Source: a virus
Length of the DNA stretch: 36,111 nucleotides
Reading direction: 5' to 3' (one strand)
Virus record (IMG/VR): IMGVR_UViG_3300018053_000003
Location: 1 to 36,111 of that record
Below, one piece after another: positions 24,824 through 30,882 of the stretch. Below the pieces are notes generated by a model that ran no database searches, was not told the DNA's origin, and saw nothing but the letters and a program-made list of their open reading frames with translations. Made by a program: the position numbers and the translations under genes. Position 1 is the first letter of the stretch; the number at the start of each line of letters is the position of its first letter.

Positions 24824-24987
24824 TTAAAACTCCTTTTGCAGTTATGCGTATGAGCTACATACATGCTCATGATGTGTGAATCCTGGAGATGCTGAAAGTG
24901 GTAAGTAAGCTCCATACGGAGCCACTCTTTACGCCACCCTGGGCTACAAAAATATCTCGCCAAATAGTTTTTAGATGGTCTTAGCAT
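24820..24987 (-). CDS. Small hypothetical protein, 55 aa
   Basis: ATG 24987 overlaps the stop of the 35-aa gene (ATGCTAA) and its own TGA overlaps the TTG start of the lipoprotein. The product is helical and aromatic/His-rich (WRKEWLRMELTYHFQHLQD). A longer frame to 25059 is a read-through without a ribosome site. Function unknown; the call rests on the overlap chain. Confidence 0.5.
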   Translation of the reverse strand: MLRPSKNYLARYFCSPGWRKEWLRMELTYHFQHLQDSHIMSMYVAHTHNCKRSFN

Positions 24988-25088
24988 TTTGGTGGCGTTT
25001 GCTTGGTAGGTGCTTGTCTCGGGCACAGTAAGCCGATTACAGGGGCGGTAAACCACCATTTCGGGAAAAGCGTGTAGTTCGTGGTCAT
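24981..25088 (-). CDS. Small hypothetical protein, 35 aa
   Basis: First ORF after the leftward promoter, with AGGAG 8 bases before ATG 25088. The 35-residue product has a short hydrophobic stretch (WWFTAPVIGLLCP) that could touch a membrane and a Lys/Pro-rich tail. About 150 bases of untranslated leader precede it. Function unknown. Confidence 0.45.
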   Translation of the reverse strand: MTTNYTLFPKWWFTAPVIGLLCPRQAPTKQTPPKC

Positions 25089-25235
25089 TTCAAAAACTCC
25101 TGTGCGCTTTTGTGTTCCCCGCCTGGCCCTTCGTGTGCCTTCCCTTCGGAGCAGAGCCTAAGCCCTACACGTCTGCCACTTTGCGCTTGCCTACTTGATT
25201 CGGCGTGGCTTCGGGGCGGGTGGTACGTGGCAGGT

Positions 25236-25263
25236 ACTTTACCATATTGGTAATGCTTGTCAA
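25236..25263 (-). promoter_or_regulatory. Leftward early promoter (PL)
   Basis: On the - strand, TTGACA (25263-25258, perfect -35) and TAAAGT (25241-25236) are separated by 16 bases. An operator fills the spacer and a second one overlaps the -35. It would drive the leftward genes from 25088 to 19344 and be shut by the repressor. Confidence 0.7.
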
Positions 25264-25277
25264 TACCTATTTGGTAA
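25239..25277. promoter_or_regulatory. Left operators, two 15-bp sites
   Basis: TTACCATATTGGTAA (25239-25253) and ATACCTATTTGGTAA (25263-25277) are inverted repeats with TACC/GGTA half-sites, 24 bp centre to centre. They overlap the leftward promoter and match the sites found upstream of the cro-like gene. Confidence 0.7.
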
Positions 25278-25280
25278 TAT

Positions 25281-25601
25281 TTATTTAGTTTTTTGAATCG
25301 GCCAGGGGATTTTAAGCAAGCCAAGGGCACGCTCCACATCGATCTGGTCTCTGGTCATGAGCGTTTCTATTAGTAGGTCCTCTACGCCATGCTCATGATC
25401 CATCCATCCGCGCTCAAGCCCGCAGACTTTCTCTATCTTTCGCGCAGCTTTGTCGCCCATAGACTTCTTGTGTAGCCATTGCGATATCACACTCGCATTC
25501 TCGTATCCGAGCATGTTGGCTAGCACTAGTTGCTGATTAGGGAATTTCTCCTTAATCAACCTGTGCAGATTCTCTCTTCTAATTTCTGTAATTACTTTCA
25601 A
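25281..25601 (-). CDS. CI-like phage repressor without peptidase domain
   Basis: Start chosen at TTG 25601, because the conserved part begins KVITEIRRENLHRLI and the upstream extension covers operator DNA. The 106-residue protein has a helix-turn-helix: QLVLANMLGYENASVISQWLHKKSMGDKAARKIEKVCGL, then GWMDHEHG typical of CI-type N-terminal domains. The S24 autocleavage domain is absent, so SOS induction by self-cleavage is not expected. It should bind the TTACC-N5-GGTAA sites and block both early promoters. It is transcribed away from the cro-like gene. Confidence 0.78.
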   Translation of the reverse strand: MKVITEIRRENLHRLIKEKFPNQQLVLANMLGYENASVISQWLHKKSMGDKAARKIEKVCGLERGWMDHEHGVEDLLIETLMTRDQIDVERALGLLKIPWPIQKTK

Positions 25602-25639
25602 ATGGTTAGCTATCTGAAAGACCACGAAAGTAGTAGGTT

Positions 25640-25705
25640 CTACTAAAATGGTAAAGATAGCAAAATGGTAAAATAATGCTTGCAATAAAATTACCATTAC
25701 GGTAA
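25640..25705. promoter_or_regulatory. Right operators, three related 15-bp sites
   Basis: CTACTAAAATGGTAA (25640-25654), ATAGCAAAATGGTAA (25657-25671) and TTACCATTACGGTAA (25691-25705) share the GGTAA half. The last is a full palindrome within the rightward promoter; the two weaker ones lie toward the repressor gene, 17 bp apart. The layout recalls OR1-OR3 of lambda. Confidence 0.65.
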
Positions 25706-25708
25706 AGT
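25680..25708 (+). promoter_or_regulatory. Rightward early promoter (PR), leaderless cro transcript
   Basis: TTGCAA (25680-25685), a 17-base spacer holding most of the strongest right operator, and TAAAGT (25703-25708). The start of transcription is expected near 25715, the A of the cro-like ATG. TTGCAA is its own reverse complement, and on the - strand it is followed 17 bases later by TGCTAT, a possible repressor promoter. Confidence 0.6.
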
Positions 25709-25714
25709 TCAAAC

Positions 25715-25954
25715 ATGGACTTTAAACAATTCTTTGAAGCTTTATCCCCGCCAGAGCAGAAGCGATTTGCCGAGATTTCCGGAGGGAAAGTCGATTACTT
25801 GCGTACACACTTAGCCGCGCCAGCACGTAGGCGGCGTGTACCTAGAAAAGACTTGATGGAGGGACTGCATAGGGCTTTACGTGAGTTTGGCGTGGATTGC
25901 GAAAAGGAATCTCTACTCGCTTACTTCTATGAAAATTGCGAGGAGCGCACATGA
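25715..25954 (+). CDS. Cro-like DNA-binding protein
   Basis: The 79-residue protein is divergent from the repressor and is the first gene of the rightward operon. Residues 5-45 show a helix-turn-helix-like plan (FFEALSPPEQKRFAEISGGKVDYLRTHLA), then a basic segment RRRRVPRK and a last helix, as in phage Cro/YdaS-type regulators. No Shine-Dalgarno is present and the predicted transcript starts at the ATG, suggesting leaderless translation. It is expected to repress the repressor gene and moderate early transcription. Confidence 0.65.
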   Translation: MDFKQFFEALSPPEQKRFAEISGGKVDYLRTHLAAPARRRRVPRKDLMEGLHRALREFGVDCEKESLLAYFYENCEERT

Positions 25955-26427
25955 GCTTCGGCCTTGCGAGGGCAGCACAAATTCTTCGTCGCGCTAAAAA
26001 GCGCGGGCAAATTGCGGAAATTGGTCCAGGTATGCTTTGTTTTTATTGTAGCGTGCAAGCAACTGAATACGACCATCGTGACTATAACAAACCGCTGGAT
26101 GTGGACCCAGTATGTCACTCATGTAATTTGCTGCTAGGACCGGCTATCCCATGGGATGGAGTTGAGGTTTGCGAGATAAACCAGACTCGCAATATTGAGG
26201 TCCAGAAGGCGATAAGTAAATTCGGTTCTCAGTCGGCCCTAGCTAAAAAACTTTCAGATCTTACCGGTAAGCCTTACAAGCAGCAGCATGTCAACTATTG
26301 GCTAGACAATGACGTGTCAGTAAACGCCGCTTGTGGTTTAAGAAAGCTCATGCCTGAGCTTGATTTCGAAGGACTGCTCTACCACAACAAGCGCGTTAAA
26401 GAAGTTAATGGCGGGTTCCCAGGCTAA
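25951..26427 (+). CDS. Zinc-finger/HNH-like domain fused to YdaS-type HTH
   Basis: Start ATG 25951 overlaps the cro-like stop (ATGA). Residues 30-60 carry CFYC, then TEYDHRDYNKPLDV and CHSCN: two CxxC pairs around an HxD element, like small HNH or recombination-endonuclease-VII-type zinc folds. Residues 85-150 form a YdaS/Cro-type helix-turn-helix (AISKFGSQSALAKKLSD ... QQHVNYWLDND). The pair suggests a DNA-binding regulator with a metal-binding head, in the place of lambda cII. Whether the HNH-like part cuts DNA is unknown; only one His is evident. Confidence 0.65.
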   Translation: MSFGLARAAQILRRAKKRGQIAEIGPGMLCFYCSVQATEYDHRDYNKPLDVDPVCHSCNLLLGPAIPWDGVEVCEINQTRNIEVQKAISKFGSQSALAKKLSDLTGKPYKQQHVNYWLDNDVSVNAACGLRKLMPELDFEGLLYHNKRVKEVNGGFPG

Positions 26428-26621
26428 TGGATGACGGTGCGAACGACTGTTCCCTGCCTGGACGGGATGATTCTCGGCCCGCCACCCTTACCATTGCAGA
26501 GTATGCCGCATGGGTACGAAAACTCAAATTTAGCCACGCGCTCGGCCTCTTATCTACGGACGATTGGCTCAAGGCTCTTGCCGAACTTCAGGCGCGTTTC
26601 ATGGTGCAAAAGAAACCGTAA
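26427..26621 (+). CDS. Hypothetical protein, 64 aa
   Basis: ATG overlaps the preceding TAA by 1 base (TAATG). The N-terminal 20 residues are acidic and the remainder is helical with an AEYAAWVRKLKFSHALGLLS segment. No family is recognised. Rightward early operon. Confidence 0.6.
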   Translation: MDDGANDCSLPGRDDSRPATLTIAEYAAWVRKLKFSHALGLLSTDDWLKALAELQARFMVQKKP

Positions 26622-26885
26622 ATGAACTGGTATGCAAAAGTCATAGATGTGCTAAACATTGAGCAAGACTGGAAATCGGTTGTGTTTAAGATAGCCAAGG
26701 AACATCCAAAATCTGTGTTTATGGCGTGTGATCTTAAAGAATCCCAGGACTGGTGGAAGGACGTAAAGCAGCTAATTATCAACGACAGGTTTATCGACGC
26801 AGTAAAGCTGTACCGAAGTAAGACTGGGCTTAGTCTAAAAGAATCCAAATACGCGTGTGACCAGATTAAGGCAGAGCGGATATGA
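26622..26885 (+). CDS. Protein with ribosomal L7/L12 C-terminal-like motif, 87 aa
   Basis: Starts right after the previous TAA. The last 35 residues (FIDAVKLYRSKTGLSLKESK...) match the shape of the L7/L12 C-terminal domain (helix, TGLGLKEAK turn, helix), a motif reused in small phage and bacterial proteins for protein contacts. The first 50 residues are Trp/Lys-rich and unassigned. Possible binding to translation factors is speculation. Confidence 0.6.
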   Translation: MNWYAKVIDVLNIEQDWKSVVFKIAKEHPKSVFMACDLKESQDWWKDVKQLIINDRFIDAVKLYRSKTGLSLKESKYACDQIKAERI

Positions 26886-27100
26886 CCAAGGAAACTAAAC
26901 GCCTGTTCTATTGTGCTCCAGCCAGATGCTGGAAGCAGGTTGTGCCTAACGACTCAACAGCCGTGGCTACTTGGGTACAGCGTCCTTGGGACGAACAATC
27001 TGTACGCATGGTGCTTAGCGGCTCAGGTTGGTTCATGCGCAACGGACACGATTTCGCGGATAACGCCGCCATGCAGGCTGCGTTTCAGAGTGGCTCATGA
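26882..27100 (+). CDS. Hypothetical protein, 72 aa
   Basis: ATG overlaps the previous stop (ATGA). The sequence is Trp-rich with RLFYCAPARCWKQV at the start and GWFMRNGHDFAD near the end. A stretch of two Cys could bind metal but spacing is not typical. Function unknown. Confidence 0.55.
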   Translation: MTKETKRLFYCAPARCWKQVVPNDSTAVATWVQRPWDEQSVRMVLSGSGWFMRNGHDFADNAAMQAAFQSGS

Positions 27101-27150
27101 ACGCAACCTTACTCAAAACCGCAGCGGTTCTCAGGAATGGTGGCTCATGA
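27097..27150 (+). CDS. Possible 17-aa ORF between repeats
   Basis: ATG 27097 overlaps the previous TGA and the TGA 27148-27150 overlaps the next ATG. The frame is bounded by a 16-bp direct repeat, so it may be a by-product of a small duplication rather than a gene. Confidence 0.25.
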   Translation: MNATLLKTAAVLRNGGS

Positions 27151-27338
27151 ACGCATCAAAGATGAAAGCACCCAAAGTCATTAGAGTCTACTGGAATCCT
27201 GATTTCAAGACGTTCGAAGAGCTTCGAGACGATGGTCAAGTAGAGCCTTTAAGGAACGAGCCTGAAGCCACCAAATCAGCATCGAAAAACAGGGTTCAGC
27301 TTCAGCGCCAATTATATGTACCGTACGACGATTTCTAA
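27147..27338 (+). CDS. Hypothetical protein, 63 aa
   Basis: Start chosen at ATG 27147 after AGGAATGG; a longer frame from 26913 overlaps two other genes and is rejected. The product has KVIRVYWNPDFKTFEELRDDG, then a polar Lys/Arg-rich half ending in YVPYDDF. No family is recognised. Confidence 0.5.
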   Translation: MNASKMKAPKVIRVYWNPDFKTFEELRDDGQVEPLRNEPEATKSASKNRVQLQRQLYVPYDDF

Positions 27339-27339
27339 A

Positions 27340-27534
27340 ATGAAAACAGTTTGGCACCGAGAAGATGCATGGGCTGCTTTTTTGCTGTGCTGGCTCCTAT
27401 CAGTGGCACTTTTGTATGCTGCCATAGCCATGGACATTGATTGGATAATCAGCTTTATCGTGACTTGGATAAATGCTACTGCGGTGGTCCATTTCTATCA
27501 TCGCTGGAGGCCGATATTTCACTTCGAATATTAA
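27340..27534 (+). CDS. Small membrane protein, 64 aa, two transmembrane segments
   Basis: ATG 27340 follows the previous TAA by 1 base. Two hydrophobic helices (AAFLLCWLLSVALLYAAIAM and IISFIVTWINATAVVHFY) are joined by a short Asp-rich turn and followed by basic residues. Small two-span proteins in phages can be holins or anti-holins, but this one lies in the early operon with no endolysin nearby, so no role is assigned. Confidence 0.55.
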   Translation: MKTVWHREDAWAAFLLCWLLSVALLYAAIAMDIDWIISFIVTWINATAVVHFYHRWRPIFHFEY

Positions 27535-27555
27535 AGTTCTCTGGAGACGTATGAA

Positions 27556-27951
27556 ATGAGACGTGACCTGCTTACTGATCTTGCGGTAGCGCTCGAAACC
27601 TTACCCAAAACTAACTGGGGAAATTTCGATATGGGTTGTTGGGTGAGCGGCGATATAGGTCCAGAAAGCCCAACACTGACCTGCGGGACAGTTTGCTGTG
27701 CTATTGGACTTGCATCATCCATACCATCATTCAAAGCTGCCGGGTTAATGATTAGCAACGGCTACCCGCACTTTCGTACGGCGGTATCCTACGTGGCAAT
27801 AGCTCATTTATTAAATATTGCGCATACCTCCGCGGAACTGCTGTTCTGCCCTGGCTCTTACGACTCTTCTGATATGGATGACAAATGTACTGCGACACCA
27901 TTAGATGTCGCCGCTCGCATCCGCGAGTTTTTATGTCAGGAGCCTTCATAA
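27556..27951 (+). CDS. Conserved hypothetical phage protein, 131 aa
   Basis: The product contains CGTVCCAIGLASSIP in the middle and HLLNIAHTSAELLFCPGSY followed by a C-terminal helix DVAARIREFL. This order (CGTxxCxxG, AxxLLGI ... LFxPxxY, AARIxxF) recurs in phage and plasmid proteins of unknown function. Seven cysteines suggest metal binding. It precedes a strong terminator. Confidence 0.65.
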   Translation: MRRDLLTDLAVALETLPKTNWGNFDMGCWVSGDIGPESPTLTCGTVCCAIGLASSIPSFKAAGLMISNGYPHFRTAVSYVAIAHLLNIAHTSAELLFCPGSYDSSDMDDKCTATPLDVAARIREFLCQEPS

Positions 27952-27966
27952 AATGTTTTGCGGGTC

Positions 27967-28049
27967 CCGCAGGTGTTTCTTCCTATGTCGCACCTGCGGT
28001 TTTGCGCCCCTGGGTGCGCTAGCCTAGCGGCTTTGGGGGCGCTTTTTTT
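27967..28049 (+). terminator. Intrinsic terminator, two successive hairpins
   Basis: First hairpin: CCGCAGGTG (27967-27975) with CACCTGCGG (27991-27999), followed by TTTT. Second: GCGCCCC (28004-28010) with GGGGCGC (28036-28042) followed by TTTTTTT (28043-28049). Both fit intrinsic terminators, the second with the better T run; a spurious 24-codon frame crosses the region. Confidence 0.7.
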
Positions 28050-28065
28050 CTTTCTGGAGACGGCC

Positions 28066-28281
28066 ATGGCAAAAGAGATATTTGTCATCCATTATAAGTG
28101 GCACGGAGAGCGTGGTTGGAATATCGGGTACAGCCACACCTTGGATGAAGCCATGGATTCGACTGACCGTATGCGAAGCCAATCCTTGTTGGCAGTTTAT
28201 CGTATTGAAAAAGTAACCACTGACGACGATGGATTCGAAACAACTCAGCTTGTTGCTGAAAGCGCGGTGATCCATGGCTAG
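28066..28281 (+). CDS. Hypothetical protein, 71 aa, tandem paralogue A
   Basis: ATG 28066 is preceded by CTGGAGACG. The product begins KEIFVIHYKWHGERGW, then HTLDEAMDS and a YRIEKVTTDDDG segment. The next gene repeats the same outline (HY-W-G, TxxEA, I-TVDD-G), suggesting an old tandem duplication. Function unknown. Confidence 0.55.
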   Translation: MAKEIFVIHYKWHGERGWNIGYSHTLDEAMDSTDRMRSQSLLAVYRIEKVTTDDDGFETTQLVAESAVIHG

Positions 28282-28498
28282 CTTAGGCTTCGATACGCAT
28301 TACACATGGGCTGGCAATTTCAGGCCACGTGTGAGGCACACTCAAACCATAGAGGAGGCCAGGGCATGGTTGTATGCGAACAAGGGTGGCCTTGGAAGTT
28401 CGCACATAGATGAAAGAACAGTGGATGACAATGGCACGATTACTGTTAAACGGGTGTCGTTGGCTCCAGTATCGTTTCCAATTACATATTCATGTTGA
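28274..28498 (+). CDS. Hypothetical protein, 74 aa, tandem paralogue B
   Basis: The start overlaps the previous gene by 8 bases. The product has FDTHYTWAGNF, HTQTIEEARAWL and IDERTVDDNG, matching paralogue A in order and spacing. It ends just before the tRNA-like element. Function unknown. Confidence 0.5.
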   Translation: MASLGFDTHYTWAGNFRPRVRHTQTIEEARAWLYANKGGLGSSHIDERTVDDNGTITVKRVSLAPVSFPITYSC

Positions 28499-28517
28499 GC
28501 CATTGCCTGGATGATGC

Positions 28518-28601
28518 AGCGGGATAGCTAAAAGGTGGAGCGACGAGGGAATGCTTACGACATCTCCGAAAGATAGCCGGGTTCGAGTCCCGGCCCCGCT
28601 G
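28518..28601 (+). tRNA. Degenerate type II tRNA-like element
   Basis: Acceptor AGCGGGA (28518-28524) pairs with CCCCGCT (28594-28600) with one mismatch, followed by G73-like G. The D arm resembles TAGCT-GG-AGC, the T arm is perfect (CCGGG TTCGAGT CCCGG) and a long variable arm forms ATCT/AGAT. The anticodon arm does not pair in any register; TGCT is present where Ser-GCT would be read. It could be a decayed tRNA-Ser or a tRNA mimic. Confidence 0.45.
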
Positions 28602-28609
28602 GCACCCAC

Positions 28610-28831
28610 ATGAATATAGAAGACGCAATGCCAGGCATTCGTGTCAAATATGTCCCGGTAGATGGCAGCACTGCGTATAGGCGTGGTGCTACTGGAGTTA
28701 TTACAGACAGCAATGACCGTTTCGTATTCGTGCTATTTGATCTGGGTAACAGAAAGTATGGTTTGCCGTGTTATCCGGAAAACCTGGTGACAGAATTATG
28801 CCAACCTTCACACAAAGTAAAGCGCGCGTAG
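28610..28831 (+). CDS. Hypothetical protein, 73 aa, SH3/KOW-like
   Basis: Starts 8 bases after the tRNA-like element. Short strands with Gly turns (PGIRVKYVP, GATGVITDSNDRFVFVLFD) recall a small beta barrel of KOW or SH3 type. The C-terminus is basic (HKVKR). No enzymatic signature. Function unknown. Confidence 0.55.
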   Translation: MNIEDAMPGIRVKYVPVDGSTAYRRGATGVITDSNDRFVFVLFDLGNRKYGLPCYPENLVTELCQPSHKVKRA

Positions 28832-28971
28832 TGGCGCGCCAAGAAGCGGATTACCCGCCATTCGAGGAGCGTATAAAGCTCCCCTATGACGAACAAAGGA
28901 AGCTAGGGCTGCTGGTGCTCGGGCGTAGATGGTTGGGCCATGTTCCGGCCGGGGTAGGGAAAAAAAGGTGA
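28798..28971 (+). CDS. Hypothetical protein, 57 aa
   Basis: ATG 28798 is preferred; it overlaps the previous gene by 34 bases. The product is basic with YPPFEERIKLPYDEQRKLG in the middle and a Gly/Lys-rich tail (GVGKKR). Its stop TGA overlaps the thermonuclease ATG by 1 base. Function unknown. Confidence 0.45.
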   Translation: MPTFTQSKARVVARQEADYPPFEERIKLPYDEQRKLGLLVLGRRWLGHVPAGVGKKR

Positions 28972-29420
28972 TGAGCAGCTTACCGGTTGTGTCGATGGCT
29001 TATATGTTCGTAATCCTAGCGTGCCTGACACAGGCGAACGCAGCGGAACGTTCCTGGTGCTATCCCATAGCCCAGCCTATCGATTACGCAGACGGAGATA
29101 GTTTTCGTTCTCAATTTGTTGTTTGGCCTAACCCGCGGCTGAGCCTAACGGCGCTTGTCAGAATCAATGGGATTGATGCGCCAGAGATGAAAGCTAAAGC
29201 TGCGTGCGAGCGTAAAGCTGCGCAGGAAGCCACTGACGTTGTTATTCAGTTCTTGGCGCTACCAGAAGCGCTGGTATGTATCGAGGGCAAGGAAAAATAT
29301 GGACGCCAGCTGGTATCTGTGTTCGCTGGAGAAACGAACCTGAGCGAACTATTGATTCGACATGGGCTGGCGAAGCCTTACAAGGGCGGGAAACGTGGGC
29401 CATGGTGCGAAGATAAATAG
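28971..29420 (+). CDS. Exported thermonuclease (SNase family)
   Basis: Start chosen at ATG 28971, which gives a clean signal peptide: MSSLPVVSMAYMFVILACLTQANAA. The mature domain has DGDSF, VRINGIDAPEM (Arg/Asp/Glu metal and phosphate ligands as in staphylococcal nuclease), ERKAAQEAT and EKYGRQL, which holds the second catalytic Arg. The length (about 149 residues) fits the family. It should cut nucleic acids in the periplasm or outside the cell. Such nucleases are frequent in plasmids and integrative elements and less common in phages. Confidence 0.82.
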   Translation: MSSLPVVSMAYMFVILACLTQANAAERSWCYPIAQPIDYADGDSFRSQFVVWPNPRLSLTALVRINGIDAPEMKAKAACERKAAQEATDVVIQFLALPEALVCIEGKEKYGRQLVSVFAGETNLSELLIRHGLAKPYKGGKRGPWCEDK

Positions 29421-29460
29421 AAGCCATGCACGCTGGCGCATATGTGGGAATGAATCAGTA

Positions 29461-29526
29461 ATGCTGACCAATTTCCCCCCTAGCCACGATGGTGACTGCC
29501 AAATGGCAGGGGTAAAAAGGCAGTGA
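29461..29526 (+). CDS. Possible 21-aa leader ORF of the methyltransferase
   Basis: ATG 29461 to TGA 29524-29526, which overlaps the methyltransferase ATG (TGATG). Product MLTNFPPSHDGDCQMAGVKR plus one residue. It may couple translation; coding nature is uncertain. Confidence 0.25.
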   Translation: MLTNFPPSHDGDCQMAGVKRQ

Positions 29527-30857
29527 TGCATATCGGCGAATGCCGTGATGTCATGCGCGAGTTGATCGCACAGGGGGTCAAGGTGCAGTGCGTTGTAACT
29601 AGCCCCCCGTATTGGGGCTTGCGCGATTACGGGACAGCGACTTGGGAAGGCGGCGACGCCGAGTGCGATCACGTGAAGGCAGGCAAGGTCAGCTCAGCGT
29701 CCACGCTGCGTAACGATGGGCGCGAGCACACCGGACCATACGAGGGTGAAAAAGCAACGTACACGCCGTTTCCCTATCGCGACATCTGCGGCAAATGCGG
29801 TGCCCGCCGCGTGGACAAGCAGCTCGGGCTTGAACCTCGGCACGATTGCGGAGCTTGGACCCAAGCAGAAGTGGTGTCCGAGAGCGCGGTCGAAGAAGAA
29901 ATTGACGCTTCGGTCTATGACGAGGAGACGGGGGACTGGCTCCGCTACGAAAAACGCCGGAGACAACGGCGCATCCGCACGCAGCGCATTAAGCAGTTGT
30001 GCGGCGAGTGCTATGTGTGCGACATGGTCGAGGTGTTCCGGCTGGTGTGCAAGCTGCTCGATGACTCGGGCACACTCTGGCTAAATCTCGGCGACTCTTA
30101 CATCAACGGCGGCAAGGGTGTCTACCAGTCAAGCCGAGCGACCGCCAAAGACTCGAAGCAGCGCTCGAATCTCGCGAACGACTTCATCGGGGCGCCCAAC
30201 CGGCGGCCACAGCCGGGCTTAAAAAACAAGGATCTGTGCATGATGCCGGCGCGCGTCGCGCTTGCGTTGCAAGCAGATGGATGGTATCTGCGCCAAGACA
30301 TCATCTGGCACAAGCCAAATACGATGCCAGAGAGTGTGACCGACCGCTGCACCAAGGCGCACGAGTACCTGTTCCTGTTGACGAAGAGCGAGCGCTACTA
30401 CTTCGACGCCGAGGCGATCAAGGAACCCTCGTCCTATACTACGTACGCTCGGCTTCCTGGCAACAAGACTCACAAAGGGCTGACCGCCTACGAGCAAGGG
30501 CATATCGAGCATCGCACAAAGGCCGGACTGGTGAACTATGCCGAGCGCATGCGCGCATCCTGGAAAACGCCTGACGGCTCGGTGATTCCGGTGTGGTGCA
30601 ACAAGCGCTCTGTCTGGACCATCTCCAGCGAGAGATTTTCTGGAGCCCACTTCGCTACATTTCCTAAGAAGCTGGTCGAGCCCTGCATTCTCGCCGGGTC
30701 CAGGCCTGGCGATATCGTTTTCGACCCATTCATCGGCTCCGGCACCGTCGGCCAAGTCGCCGAGAATCTCGGTCGCCAATGGATCGGCATCGACTTAAAT
30801 CCAGAGTACGCCAAGCTAGCTAGGGTAAGGACTGCACAGATGGTTATGGCGCTGTGA
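29526..30857 (+). CDS. DNA methyltransferase (N4/N6 type, beta-class order)
   Basis: The 443-residue enzyme starts at ATG 29526. Motif IV TSPPYWGLRDYG lies at residues 25-36, and motif I FDPFIGSGTVGQVA near residue 399, so the catalytic motif precedes the AdoMet motif (beta-class order). A cysteine-rich part (CGKCGARR ... HDC ... CGECYVC, residues 91-170) interrupts the usual LGLEP-to-MVEVFR junction with a highly charged insert. SPPY is used by N4-cytosine and some N6-adenine enzymes. No restriction partner is near, so it probably protects phage DNA. GC content is clearly higher than neighbouring genes, indicating recent acquisition. Confidence 0.85.
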   Translation: MHIGECRDVMRELIAQGVKVQCVVTSPPYWGLRDYGTATWEGGDAECDHVKAGKVSSASTLRNDGREHTGPYEGEKATYTPFPYRDICGKCGARRVDKQLGLEPRHDCGAWTQAEVVSESAVEEEIDASVYDEETGDWLRYEKRRRQRRIRTQRIKQLCGECYVCDMVEVFRLVCKLLDDSGTLWLNLGDSYINGGKGVYQSSRATAKDSKQRSNLANDFIGAPNRRPQPGLKNKDLCMMPARVALALQADGWYLRQDIIWHKPNTMPESVTDRCTKAHEYLFLLTKSERYYFDAEAIKEPSSYTTYARLPGNKTHKGLTAYEQGHIEHRTKAGLVNYAERMRASWKTPDGSVIPVWCNKRSVWTISSERFSGAHFATFPKKLVEPCILAGSRPGDIVFDPFIGSGTVGQVAENLGRQWIGIDLNPEYAKLARVRTAQMVMAL

Positions 30858-30882
30858 CCAATTACTTAGTTGCACGAGAAAG

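Noticed and set aside
25602-25712. N-terminal extension of the repressor frame
   Set aside because: It would cover the operators and promoter and adds a hydrophobic segment unlike CI-type proteins; TTG 25601 gives the expected N-terminus.
26913-27338. Long 141-codon frame overlapping the 72-aa gene
   Set aside because: Only its 3' part (from 27147) is free of overlap and has a start with a ribosome site; the rest is a shadow.
27953-28027. 24-codon Cys-rich frame after the 131-aa gene
   Set aside because: It coincides with the arms of the intrinsic terminator, which explain the sequence better.
30219-30779. 186-codon antisense frame in the methyltransferase
   Set aside because: The GC-rich sense gene produces long antisense frames by chance; no motif is visible.
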